Position numbers and translations under genes: made by a program
DNA from: Granulicella sp.
Lineage (GTDB): Bacteria > Acidobacteriota > Terriglobia > Terriglobales > Acidobacteriaceae
Length of the DNA stretch: 34,510 nt
Direction of reading: 5' to 3'
Assembly (NCBI GenBank): GCA_003133205.1
Contig: PKWK01000247.1
Coordinates: forward strand, 2,811 to 37,320
Notes under the pieces: generated by a model
The model's database searches: none
What the model was told of the DNA's origin: nothing
The model's input: only the letters and a program-made list of their open reading frames with translations
Shown here: in pieces, positions 25,021 to 33,706 of the stretch
How positions within the stretch are numbered: the stretch's first letter is position 1
Layout of the letters: the number at the start of each line of letters is the position of its first letter

Positions 25021-25946
25021 GCGGTCAACCTTTCGTAAGTGAGGCGCTTGCCATCGACGGACGCGATAAAGGCATCCAGCCGCGCCAAGGTGTGTTCTTC
25101 CACGTTGCCAGCGTTCAGGCGAAAGGCTACCTCGTCCACATAGCGCCCAAGGTGCTTCGGGGAGACGTGATGCCATGTGCCGTAGATGCCGCGCTTCAGG
25201 AGCGCCCAGACGCTCTCTATGGAGTTCGTGTTGACAGGGCCGCGAGCATACTCACCTTCGCCATGGTTGACGGTGCGGTGATTGAACCAAAGGCCGTCCA
25301 GACCCGCATAGCCCTTCGCCTCGTCCGTATGGATCATCGAACCGGGTTTGACGTGATCGTGGATAGCCTGATGCAAGGTGCGGAGTTCGGTGCCTTCGAT
25401 CACCATTCCCTTGACGCGGCCAGTGGTACGTTCGCGCATCCCAAGCACGATGGTTTTGCCGACCGATCCACGCCCCGCGTTCAGCCTCTTATGCTCGTGC
25501 TTGTTCTTTTCCTTTCCGCCGACGAAAGTCTCATCTACTTCGATCAGGCCAGCGAGACGAGCATCCTTGCCGCCTTTGCCCATGCAAGCCTCACGGAGAC
25601 GTTGGAGCATGAACCATGCCGTCTTCTGGGTGACGCCGATCTCCTTCGCCATCTGCATAGAACTGATTCCCTTCCGCGCTGTGACGAGCAGATACATCGC
25701 GTAAACCCATTTGTGTAGTGGTACATGTGACCGCTCGAAAATGGTTGCGGTACGGACGGTGAAATCAAGTTTGCATTGGTTGCAGCGGTAGAACCCGCCT
25801 TTACGGGCCGTGATCCGCTGGCTGGTAATGCAGGATGGGCAGACTGGGCCATCGGGCCAAAGGCGCGTTTCGAGGTAGATTCGCGCCGTCTCAGCGTCGG
25901 GGATGAGAGCGAAGAGTTGGAAGGTGCTGATAGTGGATTTGCTCAT
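25017..25946 (-). CDS. IS1595 family transposase (ISXO2-like)
   Basis: 309 residues from ATG 25944-25946. The N-terminal zinc ribbon has C36-x2-C39 (VCPSC) and C55-x2-C58 (RCNQC), then a helix-turn-helix (GISSMQMAKEIGVTQKTAWFMLQRLREA). The ISXO2-like DDE catalytic core has D138 in EVDETFVGGK, D208 in HTDEAKGY and N241/E244 in NTNSIESVWALLKRG, followed by GTWHHVSPKHLGRYVDEVAFRLN. All catalytic residues are present and the frame is intact, so it may be active. It overlaps the preceding gene by ATGA and the following small ORF by ATGA. Confidence 0.95.
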   Translation of the reverse strand: MSKSTISTFQLFALIPDAETARIYLETRLWPDGPVCPSCITSQRITARKGGFYRCNQCKLDFTVRTATIFERSHVPLHKWVYAMYLLVTARKGISSMQMAKEIGVTQKTAWFMLQRLREACMGKGGKDARLAGLIEVDETFVGGKEKNKHEHKRLNAGRGSVGKTIVLGMRERTTGRVKGMVIEGTELRTLHQAIHDHVKPGSMIHTDEAKGYAGLDGLWFNHRTVNHGEGEYARGPVNTNSIESVWALLKRGIYGTWHHVSPKHLGRYVDEVAFRLNAGNVEEHTLARLDAFIASVDGKRLTYERLTA

Positions 25947-26401
25947 CGTGTTCCTGCCATTCCCTTGTGATTCTCGCAGTGAGAAAATCCGTGGTCACCG
26001 GGGCCGAATGTGCGCCCACAGTTTGAGCAGAAGACATTATCGAACTTGAACGGATGGCGCATACAGCATCCGTCCTGACCCGGTTCGGAGCATCCCTGCC
26101 CGCACGGAGGTTTGAACTCCTTCGGCTTGTCAACCAAGCACAGTCCGCACATCTCAATCTGCGCCAACAACTTCATTGCCTCGCGGGAGGACAATAGCCG
26201 CTTGTAGGTTCGCTGGGCCTCTGCGGGTACTCGCAGCGCGTCGTCTAGCGTCCCAAAATGCTTTTGAAGCTCCACCACCATCATGGCGTGCGCCAACTTG
26301 TGTAGAACTTCTACGCGGGCATCAGAGATGCAATTCGCGTCGCCGGGATGTGGAATCGTTCCCCAACACTCAGGGCATTCAAGATTCTCAGTACCTTTCA
26401 T
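25943..26401 (-). CDS. Cys-rich passenger protein of the IS1595 element
   Basis: 152 residues from ATG 26399-26401, with AGAGG upstream. It starts MKGTENLECPECWGTIPHPG and ends in an overlap (ATGA) with the transposase. Possible metal sites: CPEC (9-12), a central CGLC, a cluster CGQGCSEPGQDGCC, then FCSNCGRTFGPGDHGFSHC. The middle (~30-90) is helical (HKLAHAMMVVELQKHFGTLDDAL). No known family was recognised. The zinc-ribbon ends suggest nucleic-acid or protein binding. Its coupling to the transposase suggests a role in, or dependence on, the element rather than in the host. Confidence 0.75.
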   Translation of the reverse strand: MKGTENLECPECWGTIPHPGDANCISDARVEVLHKLAHAMMVVELQKHFGTLDDALRVPAEAQRTYKRLLSSREAMKLLAQIEMCGLCLVDKPKEFKPPCGQGCSEPGQDGCCMRHPFKFDNVFCSNCGRTFGPGDHGFSHCENHKGMAGTR

Positions 26402-26801
26402 CGCCAACCTCTTTCTTTGTCGCGGCCTGCCAATCGGCAACAGCCTTCATATTCGGCCAGTTATTCTGCAACCTCATCCGACGCCGTTCGTATTCGCTAA
26501 TGAGAAGCGCAGATTTCTTCAATAGGAGTACCAATTCGGCAGCGTCTTCCCACCTAATCCATTCGCCTGTCTTGCAAGGCTCCATGACATGATCGTGATG
26601 GTAGTCGCCGGAGCTAGCCTTCACTAAATCGAACCTCTCCAGCTTATCTGGCGAGGAAGGCCAACCTTGCAACGATCTCTCCCAACAGTCCCCGCAAACA
26701 ATGGTGTCGCTAGGCAACCGGATAGTGTCATCTTCACAGCGTCCAGTGGGCTCGTCGCACAGTTCGCAATACTGAATCATCCTGCTATCCCTCGTATTCA
26801 T
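26388..26801 (-). CDS. Zinc-ribbon-like passenger protein of the IS1595 element
   Basis: 137 residues from ATG 26799-26801, chosen because AGGAG lies 5 bases upstream; an upstream TTG at 26816 is weaker. The N-terminus YCELCDEPTGRC...IVCGDCWERSL has two CxxC pairs about 20 residues apart, as in a small zinc-binding fold. The rest is mainly helical (WEDAAELVLLLKKSALLISEYERRRMRLQNN). It overlaps the previous gene by 17 bases and the next by 14. Family unknown. Confidence 0.72.
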   Translation of the reverse strand: MNTRDSRMIQYCELCDEPTGRCEDDTIRLPSDTIVCGDCWERSLQGWPSSPDKLERFDLVKASSGDYHHDHVMEPCKTGEWIRWEDAAELVLLLKKSALLISEYERRRMRLQNNWPNMKAVADWQAATKKEVGDERY

Positions 26802-26988
26802 CGTTGCTCCTTCCAATGCGCTCTGCCGCTTGCCTGATGCTCAGTGGCTTGTTGGGATAGTTTGGGTGGTGGGTGTAATGGTTGAGACTGCGGAGGTGGG
26901 ATTCGTGCATCAAATCCTCGCCGCAGTGATTGCACTCGCGCACCAAAATACCGTCTACATACTTCGCCTCATGGTGGTGGAAGGTCAT
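26785..26988 (-). CDS. Small Cys/His passenger protein of the IS1595 element
   Basis: 67 residues from ATG 26986-26988, preceded by a strong AAAGGAG. It begins MTFHHHEAKYVDGILVRECN and contains CNHCGEDLMHESHLRSLNHY, a CxxC pair followed by spaced histidines, which may bind zinc. The end is SIRQAAERIGRSNDEYEG. It overlaps the previous ORF by ATGA. No family recognised; the Cys/His pattern alone is too little to call it a nuclease. Confidence 0.68.
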   Translation of the reverse strand: MTFHHHEAKYVDGILVRECNHCGEDLMHESHLRSLNHYTHHPNYPNKPLSIRQAAERIGRSNDEYEG

Positions 26989-27173
26989 AACGCTCCTTTC
27001 GTAGCGAAGCGGCGCTGAATCAGCGAATCCGCGAAGGATGGATCGCGGAGCGTGTAGGAGAATCGGAGATAATCCGAAGGGAAAAGGAATCCAGCAACTT
27101 TCTTGCATTCAATCAAGGCGTCGATTGCAAGAGGAGCTGATCCCGTTGTCACTACTCTTCCCAAGTCATTCAC
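26985..27173 (-). CDS. First passenger ORF of the element, possibly 5'-frameshifted
   Basis: Read from GTG 27171-27173 it is 62 residues (VNDLGRVVTTGSAPLAIDAL...LIQRRFATKGAL) and ends in an ATGA overlap with the next gene. That GTG has no ribosome-binding site. Upstream, GGAGG is followed by ATG 27202-27204, which opens only MTSEY then TAA (27187-27189). Dropping one T from the TATTAAAA run would fuse it into MTSEYKIAYAVNDLGR. The gene is therefore either frameshifted by one base, recoded, or preceded by a five-codon leader peptide. Family unknown. Confidence 0.55.
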   Translation of the reverse strand: MNDLGRVVTTGSAPLAIDALIECKKVAGFLFPSDYLRFSYTLRDPSFADSLIQRRFATKGAL

Positions 27174-27265
27174 TGCGTAGGCTATTTTAATATTCGCTGG
27201 TCATGTGTTCCTCCATTCCTCAATAGTACATAACTCCCTCGTGGGAGTCAAGTATATAATTCCCC
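27174..27265. promoter_or_regulatory. Right end and probable promoter region of the element
   Basis: About 90 AT-rich bases between the first passenger ORF and the outer edge, including the right inverted repeat (27243-27265) and, on the minus strand, the ribosome-binding sequence TGGAGGAACAC before ATG 27204. The promoter of the operon should be here or in the terminal repeat (TATATAC is present), but no confident -35/-10 pair was found. Confidence 0.4.
27243..27265. repeat. Right terminal inverted repeat of the IS1595 element
   Basis: In plus orientation it ends AGTCAAGTATATAATTCCCC. Its reverse complement matches the left repeat at 20 of 23 positions. AATCTA follows immediately. Confidence 0.85.
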
Positions 27266-27268
27266 AAT

Positions 27269-28264
27269 CTAGCGCAGCGGCGTGAGCGGAAAATCGCGGT
27301 AGTAGAGCGGCTTGTAGCGCAGTATGTTGGCGGCAGCTTTGCACGGCGTCATGGGGGAGATCGCGGTCAGGATGAGTCGGTTGTGCGTGCGCTTCCAGAT
27401 ATGCGGCATGACGTACTTGTCCACCAGGTCTTCCATAATGTTCCATCCCACCCCGTAAACGGGCGTGTCGACGAAGTCCTGGAAGCCGGTCTCGTTGGTG
27501 CTGCGCCCGTGCACTCTCGGGGTGAAGTAGGTATTGAGGCCGCTGTTGCCGATGGAGGCTTCGCTGGCCGGCCCGATCTTCCACTGGACCTCGTAGACCG
27601 TGATCCATGCCATCGCCTTCAGGCGGCTGCGCCAATAGTTACCGTTGTTGACGTAGATGAGGCCGCGACCCTTGGGGTCGTGCTGCTCGAAGCTGCTGGC
27701 GACGATTGCACCCTGCATGCCGTGGCCAACGTAATCGACCATGAAGCCGTCGTCGTCGGACCACTGCCGGTAGCGAAACTGATGCACGCATTTGACGTAG
27801 GTTGCCCAGTAGGGATTGGTGACCAGATCGTGGCGGGTCTCGCTGTCGAAGGCGATGTTACCGGCGTTCTCGAGTGCGGTCGCCGCGAACGCTTCCCCGA
27901 CGATGGGGAGCCAACTGACCCTGCATGGCTTGCCGTGCAGCGCGCCGGACTGACAAGCCGCGTCGAGTTCCTGCCGGGTGAGCCTGGGCGCCGGGGATTC
28001 GCTCGCCGGGACAGAGGACGATGCCGACAGGACGATGTGGACGACGGCGTAATCCGGTTTGGGAAACTGCGCGTAGGCTGCGCTTGACTCGCCCGCCAGG
28101 CTCGCGTCCGGGGCATCGGGCAGTTCGGCAGTCTGGCCGGCCGGCGTGGGCGGCACCGAAGGTTCGATAGCCGAGGAAGGGACTTCGCAGGCGCCAAGCA
28201 CGGCGATCAGGCAGGCACCCCTGAGGATGCGTACTACGACGATCTGTTGAAACGTGGGGCACAC
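27269..28264 (-). CDS. Exported protein of unknown function, probable lipoprotein
   Basis: GTG 28262-28264 is chosen over TTG 28327 because AGGAG lies 7 bases upstream; it gives 331 residues. The N-terminus has VRILRGACLIAVLGACEVPS: a short basic part, a hydrophobic core and a lipobox-like LGAC. A Pro/Ala-rich stretch follows, then a C-terminal half with PIVGEAFAATALENAGNIAF, VDYVGHGMQGAIVASSFEQH, WITVYEVQWKIGPASEASIG and DTPVYGVGWNIMEDLVDKYV. This layout recalls membrane-associated DUF3943-like proteins, a weak resemblance. The IS1595 element is inserted exactly at its end: the stop codon TAG lies within the target duplication, so the protein is intact. The outer-membrane protein gene is just upstream in the same direction. 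Confidence 0.7.
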   Translation of the reverse strand: MCPTFQQIVVVRILRGACLIAVLGACEVPSSAIEPSVPPTPAGQTAELPDAPDASLAGESSAAYAQFPKPDYAVVHIVLSASSSVPASESPAPRLTRQELDAACQSGALHGKPCRVSWLPIVGEAFAATALENAGNIAFDSETRHDLVTNPYWATYVKCVHQFRYRQWSDDDGFMVDYVGHGMQGAIVASSFEQHDPKGRGLIYVNNGNYWRSRLKAMAWITVYEVQWKIGPASEASIGNSGLNTYFTPRVHGRSTNETGFQDFVDTPVYGVGWNIMEDLVDKYVMPHIWKRTHNRLILTAISPMTPCKAAANILRYKPLYYRDFPLTPLR

Positions 28265-28357
28265 TCGACGACTCCTGCGTACGTGGATAACGTCTTGGGG
28301 CCCCGAATCTCGGCAAGATGATTTCAAAGAATCAATCCAGGCGTAACGGTTGCAAGA

Positions 28358-28960
28358 TCAACGTCTGCCGTGCCCCTCGAAGTTGAAGCGGTAAACAATG
28401 CCTACGGTTCCCACCTTCGACCAGATATTTCCGGACGGAGTGGGCGTCGATCCCCAACGCTGGAACTGGCCATCGACCTTGATTGCCAGACGGTCGTTGA
28501 AGTTGAAGTCGGCCCCGACGCCGGGCGAATAGACGTAGGTTGTCGTGAGTTCGTACACATTATTGCCGTAGATGTATCCCAACCCATAGTTGATCTGGCC
28601 GCGTCCGACGAGAAAGTCGCCGTACGGGCGCAGCCGATGGCTTAGCAGGAATTCAGCCTTGAGGCCGCCCAGGATGCTCTTCTGCGAGTCGACCAGGCCG
28701 TGGTCGGTGGGATAGGTGCCACGCAACTCAACGGTGGGGCGCACACCATGCCAAGGGGGCAAGCCGAGGTCGCCGCCGGCCGTTATGCCGAAGTTCTTGC
28801 CGCCTCCCAGTCCGGTGAACACACCGGAGACCGCGCCGAAGGCCGAGAGTTGCAGCTCGCGCGATGCGGTGGGGTGGGTGTCCTGCGCTTCAGCGGCGCT
28901 CACCCAGGAGATCGTGGCAACCAGCAGCGCCAGCGTCAGGACAATTCTGTATTGCTTCAT
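28358..28960 (-). CDS. Outer-membrane beta-barrel protein
   Basis: 200 residues from ATG 28958-28960 with signal peptide MKQYRIVLTLALLVATISWV...AEAQ. The mature part alternates short amphipathic strands typical of an 8-stranded OmpA/OmpW-like barrel: LQLSAFGAVSGVFTGLGGGK, FGITAGGDLGLPPW, RPTVELRGTYP, LRPYGDFLVGRGQINYGLGY, YVYSPGVGADFNFNDRLAIK and VGTVGIVYRFNFEG. No enzyme motif is visible. It is probably cotranscribed with the downstream exported protein gene (about 90 bases apart). Confidence 0.82.
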   Translation of the reverse strand: MKQYRIVLTLALLVATISWVSAAEAQDTHPTASRELQLSAFGAVSGVFTGLGGGKNFGITAGGDLGLPPWHGVRPTVELRGTYPTDHGLVDSQKSILGGLKAEFLLSHRLRPYGDFLVGRGQINYGLGYIYGNNVYELTTTYVYSPGVGADFNFNDRLAIKVDGQFQRWGSTPTPSGNIWSKVGTVGIVYRFNFEGHGRR

Positions 28961-29044
28961 CTAGATTCAGGCCCCTTGGTATTTCGAAGTGCGATCTTTT
29001 CAACAAATGGACCGCTACCCATCTTCTCATCTTGAGATGCTGGC

Positions 29045-29079
29045 GGGGCGCAAAAACGCTGTAGTTACGTTTGCGCCCC
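29045..29079. terminator. Long GC-rich hairpin, possible terminator
   Basis: GGGGCGCAAA (29045-29054) and TTTGCGCCCC (29070-29079) form a 10-bp stem with a 15-base loop. It lies about 80 bases past the aldo/keto reductase stop on the minus strand. No U-run follows, so termination is only possible. Confidence 0.4.
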
Positions 29080-29156
29080 CAATGGGCGCTCTTCAGTAAC
29101 AGACGGCCGCAGCCTGTTGATCTGATCGGATATGATGCGCGAATCCTTGAAACGGG

Positions 29157-30194
29157 CTAAACCAGCTTCGGATGGAGGTACGGAAACTGGCGTTGATGCC
29201 AGTAGGGATAGGCGAGCGGAAGCTCGCTGGCGGCGTCGAGGGCTGCGACTTGCTCCGGTGTCAGGCTCCAACCGACAGCGCCGAGGTTCTGGCGGAGCTG
29301 CTGCTCGTTTCTCGCTCCAATGATGAGGCTTGAGACAGTGGGGCGGCGAAGCAGCCAGTTGAGGGCTATCTGTGGGACGGTCTTGCCGGTCTCTTTGGCG
29401 ATTGCGTCGATGGCGTCGACGACCTTGTAAAGATGCTCTTCAGGAACCTGCGGCCCCATATCAAGCACCAACTGCGACTTCAGGCGGCTGTCCTTGGGAA
29501 TGCCCGTTTCGCGGCGAATCTTTCCGGTCAGCCGTCCCCAGCCGAGCGGCGACCAGACCAGCGCGCCGAGGCCCTGGTCGAGTGCCAGCGGCATCAACTC
29601 CCACTCGTAGTCGCGGCCGACGAGCGAGTAGTAAACCTGGTGGCCAACGTAGCGGCTCCAGCCATAGCGCTCGCTCACCGAGAGCGATTTCATCAGGTGC
29701 CAGCCGGAGAAGTTCGAGCACGCGATGTAGCGAACTTTGCCTTCGCGGACGAACCTGTCGAGCGTGGACAGCGTCTCTTCGACGGGCGTCAGGGCATCGA
29801 AGCCGTGCAGGTGGTAGACGTCGATGTAATCGGTGCCGAGCCGCTTCAGCGAGCCTTCGAGCGCCTGGATCAGGTGGTAGCGCGAGGAACTAAAGTCGTT
29901 CGGACCATCGCCGAAGCGGAACGTCGCCTTGGTGGAGATGAGGACGTCTTCGCGGCGGAGGTGCTGGATCGCGCCGCCGAGCACGGTCTCGCTGCGGCCG
30001 TCGGAATAGATGTCGGCGGTGTCGAAGAAGTTGATGCCGGCTTCCATGCAGATGTCGACGATCTTGCGCGCTTCGGCGATGTCGCTGGTGGCTCCCCACG
30101 CGTCGAAGAACTCGTCGTTACCGCCGAAGGTTCCGCAGCCGAAGCAGAGCTCCGGAACCTTGATTCCTGAACGGCCAAGTTGTCGGTATTCCAT
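29157..30194 (-). CDS. Aldo/keto reductase
   Basis: 345 residues from ATG 30192-30194 (MEYRQLGRSGIKVPELCFGC), the usual AKR start; the open frame extends upstream to 30233. Catalytic tetrad candidates: Asp and Tyr in FFDTADIYSDGRSETVLG, Lys in EDVLISTKATFRFG and His in DYIDVYHLHGFD. The NADPH-binding end is PQIALNWLLRRPTVSSLIIGARNEQQLRQNLGA. It is closest in style to the YajO/Tas-like branch of (beta/alpha)8-barrel NADPH oxidoreductases that reduce aldehydes in the cytosol; substrate unknown. It is divergent from the small secreted protein gene. Confidence 0.93.
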   Translation of the reverse strand: MEYRQLGRSGIKVPELCFGCGTFGGNDEFFDAWGATSDIAEARKIVDICMEAGINFFDTADIYSDGRSETVLGGAIQHLRREDVLISTKATFRFGDGPNDFSSSRYHLIQALEGSLKRLGTDYIDVYHLHGFDALTPVEETLSTLDRFVREGKVRYIACSNFSGWHLMKSLSVSERYGWSRYVGHQVYYSLVGRDYEWELMPLALDQGLGALVWSPLGWGRLTGKIRRETGIPKDSRLKSQLVLDMGPQVPEEHLYKVVDAIDAIAKETGKTVPQIALNWLLRRPTVSSLIIGARNEQQLRQNLGAVGWSLTPEQVAALDAASELPLAYPYWHQRQFPYLHPKLV

Positions 30195-30317
30195 GCTGCT
30201 TATGATGCTCCTTGTCTTGAGTGGGTTCAACATCTGAGAAGGTTCGGGCTAGGTACGCGGAAGGGCGAGCTTGGGATTATGCTGGTCCGCAGTGTTCGTT
30301 CCCCCGGAGTTGGTTCG

Positions 30318-30740
30318 ATGAAGAAGATGGCGCTGATGCTCCTTTTGCTGCAAACTACCCTGCTGCTCGCCGCTGCAGACAAGCCAAACCCAGCAGACTT
30401 TTCTGTCAAAGTTCATGTTGTCTTTTCGCGCGCTGTACTGGTTGGCAGCTACCAGCAGATCGAGGCTCTGATCGACGGCCAGCGGGTGGAATTGACCGGA
30501 TTCAGTCTGGGCTACCTGGCGCTGGGCGATTATCCGGCGCGCGTCTCACTCAAGGTACATGGTCCTAAGAACCCAAACAGCTACGACATCTACAAAGGCT
30601 ACGACTTTCTGATGCCGGATGGGAATGTCCGCACCTATCATGTGACGGCGGTTGGCCAATCCGAATTTCCCGCGCCACCGCCGCCAGCGCCACCTACGCC
30701 GCCAGACACGACACCGGCGCCAATGCCAACCACTCCTTGA
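30318..30740 (+). CDS. Small secreted protein with proline-rich tail
   Basis: 140 residues from ATG 30318 with GGAG 8 bases upstream; the longer frame from 30180 overlaps the divergent gene and is rejected. Signal peptide MKKMALMLLLLQTTLLLAAA. The core has a beta-rich pattern (FSVKVHVVFSRAVLVGSY...QRVELTGFSLGYLALGDYPARVSLKVH, YDIYKGYDFLMPDGNVRTYHVTAVG), and the tail is Pro/Thr-rich (PPPPAPPTPPDTTPAPMPTT). No family recognised; probably periplasmic. Confidence 0.75.
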   Translation: MKKMALMLLLLQTTLLLAAADKPNPADFSVKVHVVFSRAVLVGSYQQIEALIDGQRVELTGFSLGYLALGDYPARVSLKVHGPKNPNSYDIYKGYDFLMPDGNVRTYHVTAVGQSEFPAPPPPAPPTPPDTTPAPMPTTP

Positions 30741-31028
30741 AGGTACGCGGGGAGTCCGAATCCGGGTATTTCGCTGTAACATCTAACGAGAGATGATTTC
30801 TGCCAGTGCAATCCCGGTGAACTCCTCCCGCGTGACGCCCCTGCGTCGCGACCAGCACTAGCTGCGCCTATCCGGCAAGCTCTCGCTGCCGGCGAGAGCC
30901 GTTCTGCCCCGAACGAAATGCGGGGATCCTTCACTCCGTTCAGGATGACAACCTCAGGTTCAGGATGACGGCCCTAGATAAAGCAGGCGCCTTGACGTCC
31001 TGCGGTGATAAGCAAGAGGAGAATACCC
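30741..31028. other. Intergenic region with two hairpin repeats, upstream of prfA
   Basis: Contains GCTCTCGC-TGCCG-GCGAGAGC (near 30879-30899, 8-bp stem) and a REP-like block GGGGATCCTTCACTCCGTTC then AGGATGAC (near 30919-30947), with a second AGGATGAC shortly after. The latter resembles the ATTCTGAG/CTCAGAATGAC hairpins at 12.4 and 17.8 kb. The prfA promoter should be here; none was called confidently. Confidence 0.5.
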
Positions 31029-32105
<1,077 letters not shown>

Positions 32106-32267
32106 TCTTTGACGCGGTGGATCACCGTGCGTATGATCGAACCACCTTCCGGTCTGATCCTGGCTGAAGGCATTTGGCCCTTTCTCTTCTCTATTGGGCC
32201 CTTTCTCGAAGATCAGCGCATCTCCAGCGCTTTGACTCCGCGAGACAATTGATCCAACTTAGATGGC

Positions 32268-32696
32268 ATGCCGAGGCTCGATCCAAACGATGTGGCATGT
32301 CGAGGAACCCTGCTAAAGATCATGGGACTTCCCTCGAAACTTGAGAGGTGTCTTATCGTCAATTGCTGCGTTAATCGGGTCTGTCGTGCTGAGTTCAAGC
32401 ATCTTGCCGGCGGTGATCTTTATGCGTTCGAACGGCAGTGCGCGGACACGGAGTTCTTCTGGCTATGTTCCGCGTGTGCGTCCCGGTTTGATCTGTATCT
32501 GGATCCGACGGTCTGCGTCTCGCTGAGACCCCGAGGTGATAAAGGACAAGTGCCCCATCCTGACGGCACTCTTCGTCTCGTCGCTCGTGCCGAGCGAAGC
32601 ATACCATCGCGCCAAGCTGTGCCCGCAGACGACAGCGCGACTGCTACCGAGGATTCAGGTGAGTGGGGCGGCCTTGCGCATTGCCCGCGGCCTTGA
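32268..32696 (+). CDS. Small Cys-rich protein, unknown function
   Basis: 142 residues if started at ATG 32268; an in-frame ATG at 32322 would give 124. Neither has a strong ribosome-binding site, and the stretch between them contains a near-duplication (GGCATGCCGAGG / GGCATGTCGAGG), so the later start is possible. The core LPSKLERCLIVNCCVNRVCR...EFKHLAGGDLYAFERQC and FFWLCSACASRFDLYLD is dense in Cys and aromatic residues, like a small zinc-binding fold. The tail is disordered-looking. Family not named; a similar type is recalled from acidobacteria without verification. Confidence 0.6.
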   Translation: MPRLDPNDVACRGTLLKIMGLPSKLERCLIVNCCVNRVCRAEFKHLAGGDLYAFERQCADTEFFWLCSACASRFDLYLDPTVCVSLRPRGDKGQVPHPDGTLRLVARAERSIPSRQAVPADDSATATEDSGEWGGLAHCPRP

Positions 32697-32733
32697 GCAA
32701 ACACTGTCGCCGCACCAGAGAAGCGTCGAATTC

Positions 32734-33291
32734 CTAGTCGGGGACCTGCCAGCCGGCGATGGTGCCGGCGAGGGTTGCCTTGTCGGTGGAGGTTCCGCTG
32801 ATGGCTTGTGCCATGGCGGGGAACGCGGCGAGCACCTCAGTGGACTTAGCCCAGACCGGAACGTTTTGCATCGTGTAGCGGTAGGTGACCTTGGTCTCGG
32901 GGAAGCCGTTGGTTGGGGTGGGCGGCGTGAAGCTGTCGATGGCGGTGACTTCGCGATGGCCGTAGCAGAAGCGGGGCGCGACGCGGGCTCCGGCGTCGGT
33001 GGTGGTGTAGCGGCTGGCGTGGATGTCGCGCTCGACGGCAACGGTGAGGAGCTGCGAGGCGACCAGCGCGTTCATCTGCTTCGTCATCGCCGGGTCAGTG
33101 GTCTCGTAGGGGAAGCTTGGCGGGTTGGGGAAGAGGCATTCGGGATGATCGGCGAAATGGGCGTTGAGCCCGACGATGAAGTTTTCCGGAGTTGCCTTCG
33201 ACTTGGAGTTGCATGCAGCGAGCGGGAGCAGAAGGAATGCGCCGGTGAGCATTGCGATGAGTCTGGACTTACTGGTTCGAGCGGAGAGCAT
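32734..33291 (-). CDS. Lipoprotein of unknown function
   Basis: 185 residues from ATG 33289-33291, with GAGGTA upstream. The signal ends in a clear lipobox (LIAMLTGAFLLLPLAACNSK), so Cys27 should be lipidated. The rest has FIVGLNAHFADHPECLFPNP, TKQMNALVASQLLTVAVERD, ARFCYGH-like APRFCYGHREVTAID and YRYTMQNVPVWAKSTEVLAA, with a probable Cys pair. No family recognised. It is convergent with the Cys-rich protein gene. Confidence 0.78.
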   Translation of the reverse strand: MLSARTSKSRLIAMLTGAFLLLPLAACNSKSKATPENFIVGLNAHFADHPECLFPNPPSFPYETTDPAMTKQMNALVASQLLTVAVERDIHASRYTTTDAGARVAPRFCYGHREVTAIDSFTPPTPTNGFPETKVTYRYTMQNVPVWAKSTEVLAAFPAMAQAISGTSTDKATLAGTIAGWQVPD

Positions 33292-33397
33292 GAACGTACC
33301 TCGATTGCACCGATTCTCAATGAGTTGGATGCATATTCTGTGACCGCGTTTGGCGCTGAGTTGTTGGCGAATTGCGATCTTGCTGGGCTGCGACGGC

Positions 33398-33610
33398 TCA
33401 GTAAAAGTCCGCGCAGCTTAGGAAGTAGCCGCAGGTTCGGCAGATGAGCTTGCACCGGCTCTCTGAGAGTCGGGACGAGCAGTTTGGGCAGAAGACCGAA
33501 TGGTGTTCGGCGGCGATCGGGAAGACCTCTGGGCTGGGCGAGTTCGCGGGTTGCGACGATTCCGTCGGCATGAGGGATAGCGTAGAACATCGGGGAGGAT
33601 TTTCACTCAT
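33398..33610 (-). CDS. Zinc-ribbon mini-protein
   Basis: 70 residues from ATG 33608-33610 with GAAGAAAG just upstream. A flexible Ser/Pro-rich N-terminus is followed by HSVFCPNCSSRLSESRCKLI and CRTCGYFLSCADFY at the C-terminus, i.e. two CxxC pairs forming one zinc ribbon. The SCADFY ending is reminiscent of a small conserved acidobacterial protein (recalled, not checked). Role unknown. Confidence 0.7.
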   Translation of the reverse strand: MSENPPRCSTLSLMPTESSQPANSPSPEVFPIAAEHHSVFCPNCSSRLSESRCKLICRTCGYFLSCADFY

Positions 33611-33706
33611 CTTTCTTCGCCTTGATTGCGATTGGGAGCATCGAATGGGGTACCGTTTGTATGGGACAATTCTTCAGAACCTTTCGAAAACATTAGGAGA
33701 AATGAT

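Larger units (their letters stand above)
24868..27265 (-). mobile_element. IS1595-family element with a passenger-gene operon
   Basis: A 2398-bp unit. The ends are imperfect 23-base inverted repeats: 24868-24890 begins GGGGATTTATATACATGACT and 27265-27243 read in reverse begins GGGGAATTATATACTTGACT; 20 of 23 positions match. AATCTA is duplicated outside both ends. Inside, all genes read leftward and overlap: 26985-27173, 26785-26988, 26388-26801, 25943-26401, transposase 25017-25946, and 24886-25020. Base composition is clearly more AT-rich than the flanking chromosome. Simple IS1595 elements carry essentially one gene of about 1 kb; some relatives with passenger genes are known. This one has four upstream genes of unknown function. 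Confidence 0.85.

Noticed and set aside
24868..27265. Prophage remnant instead of a transposon
   Set aside because: The small Cys-rich genes look phage-like, but matched inverted repeats, the target duplication and continuous gene overlap with the transposase define one IS1595 unit; no phage structural gene is present.
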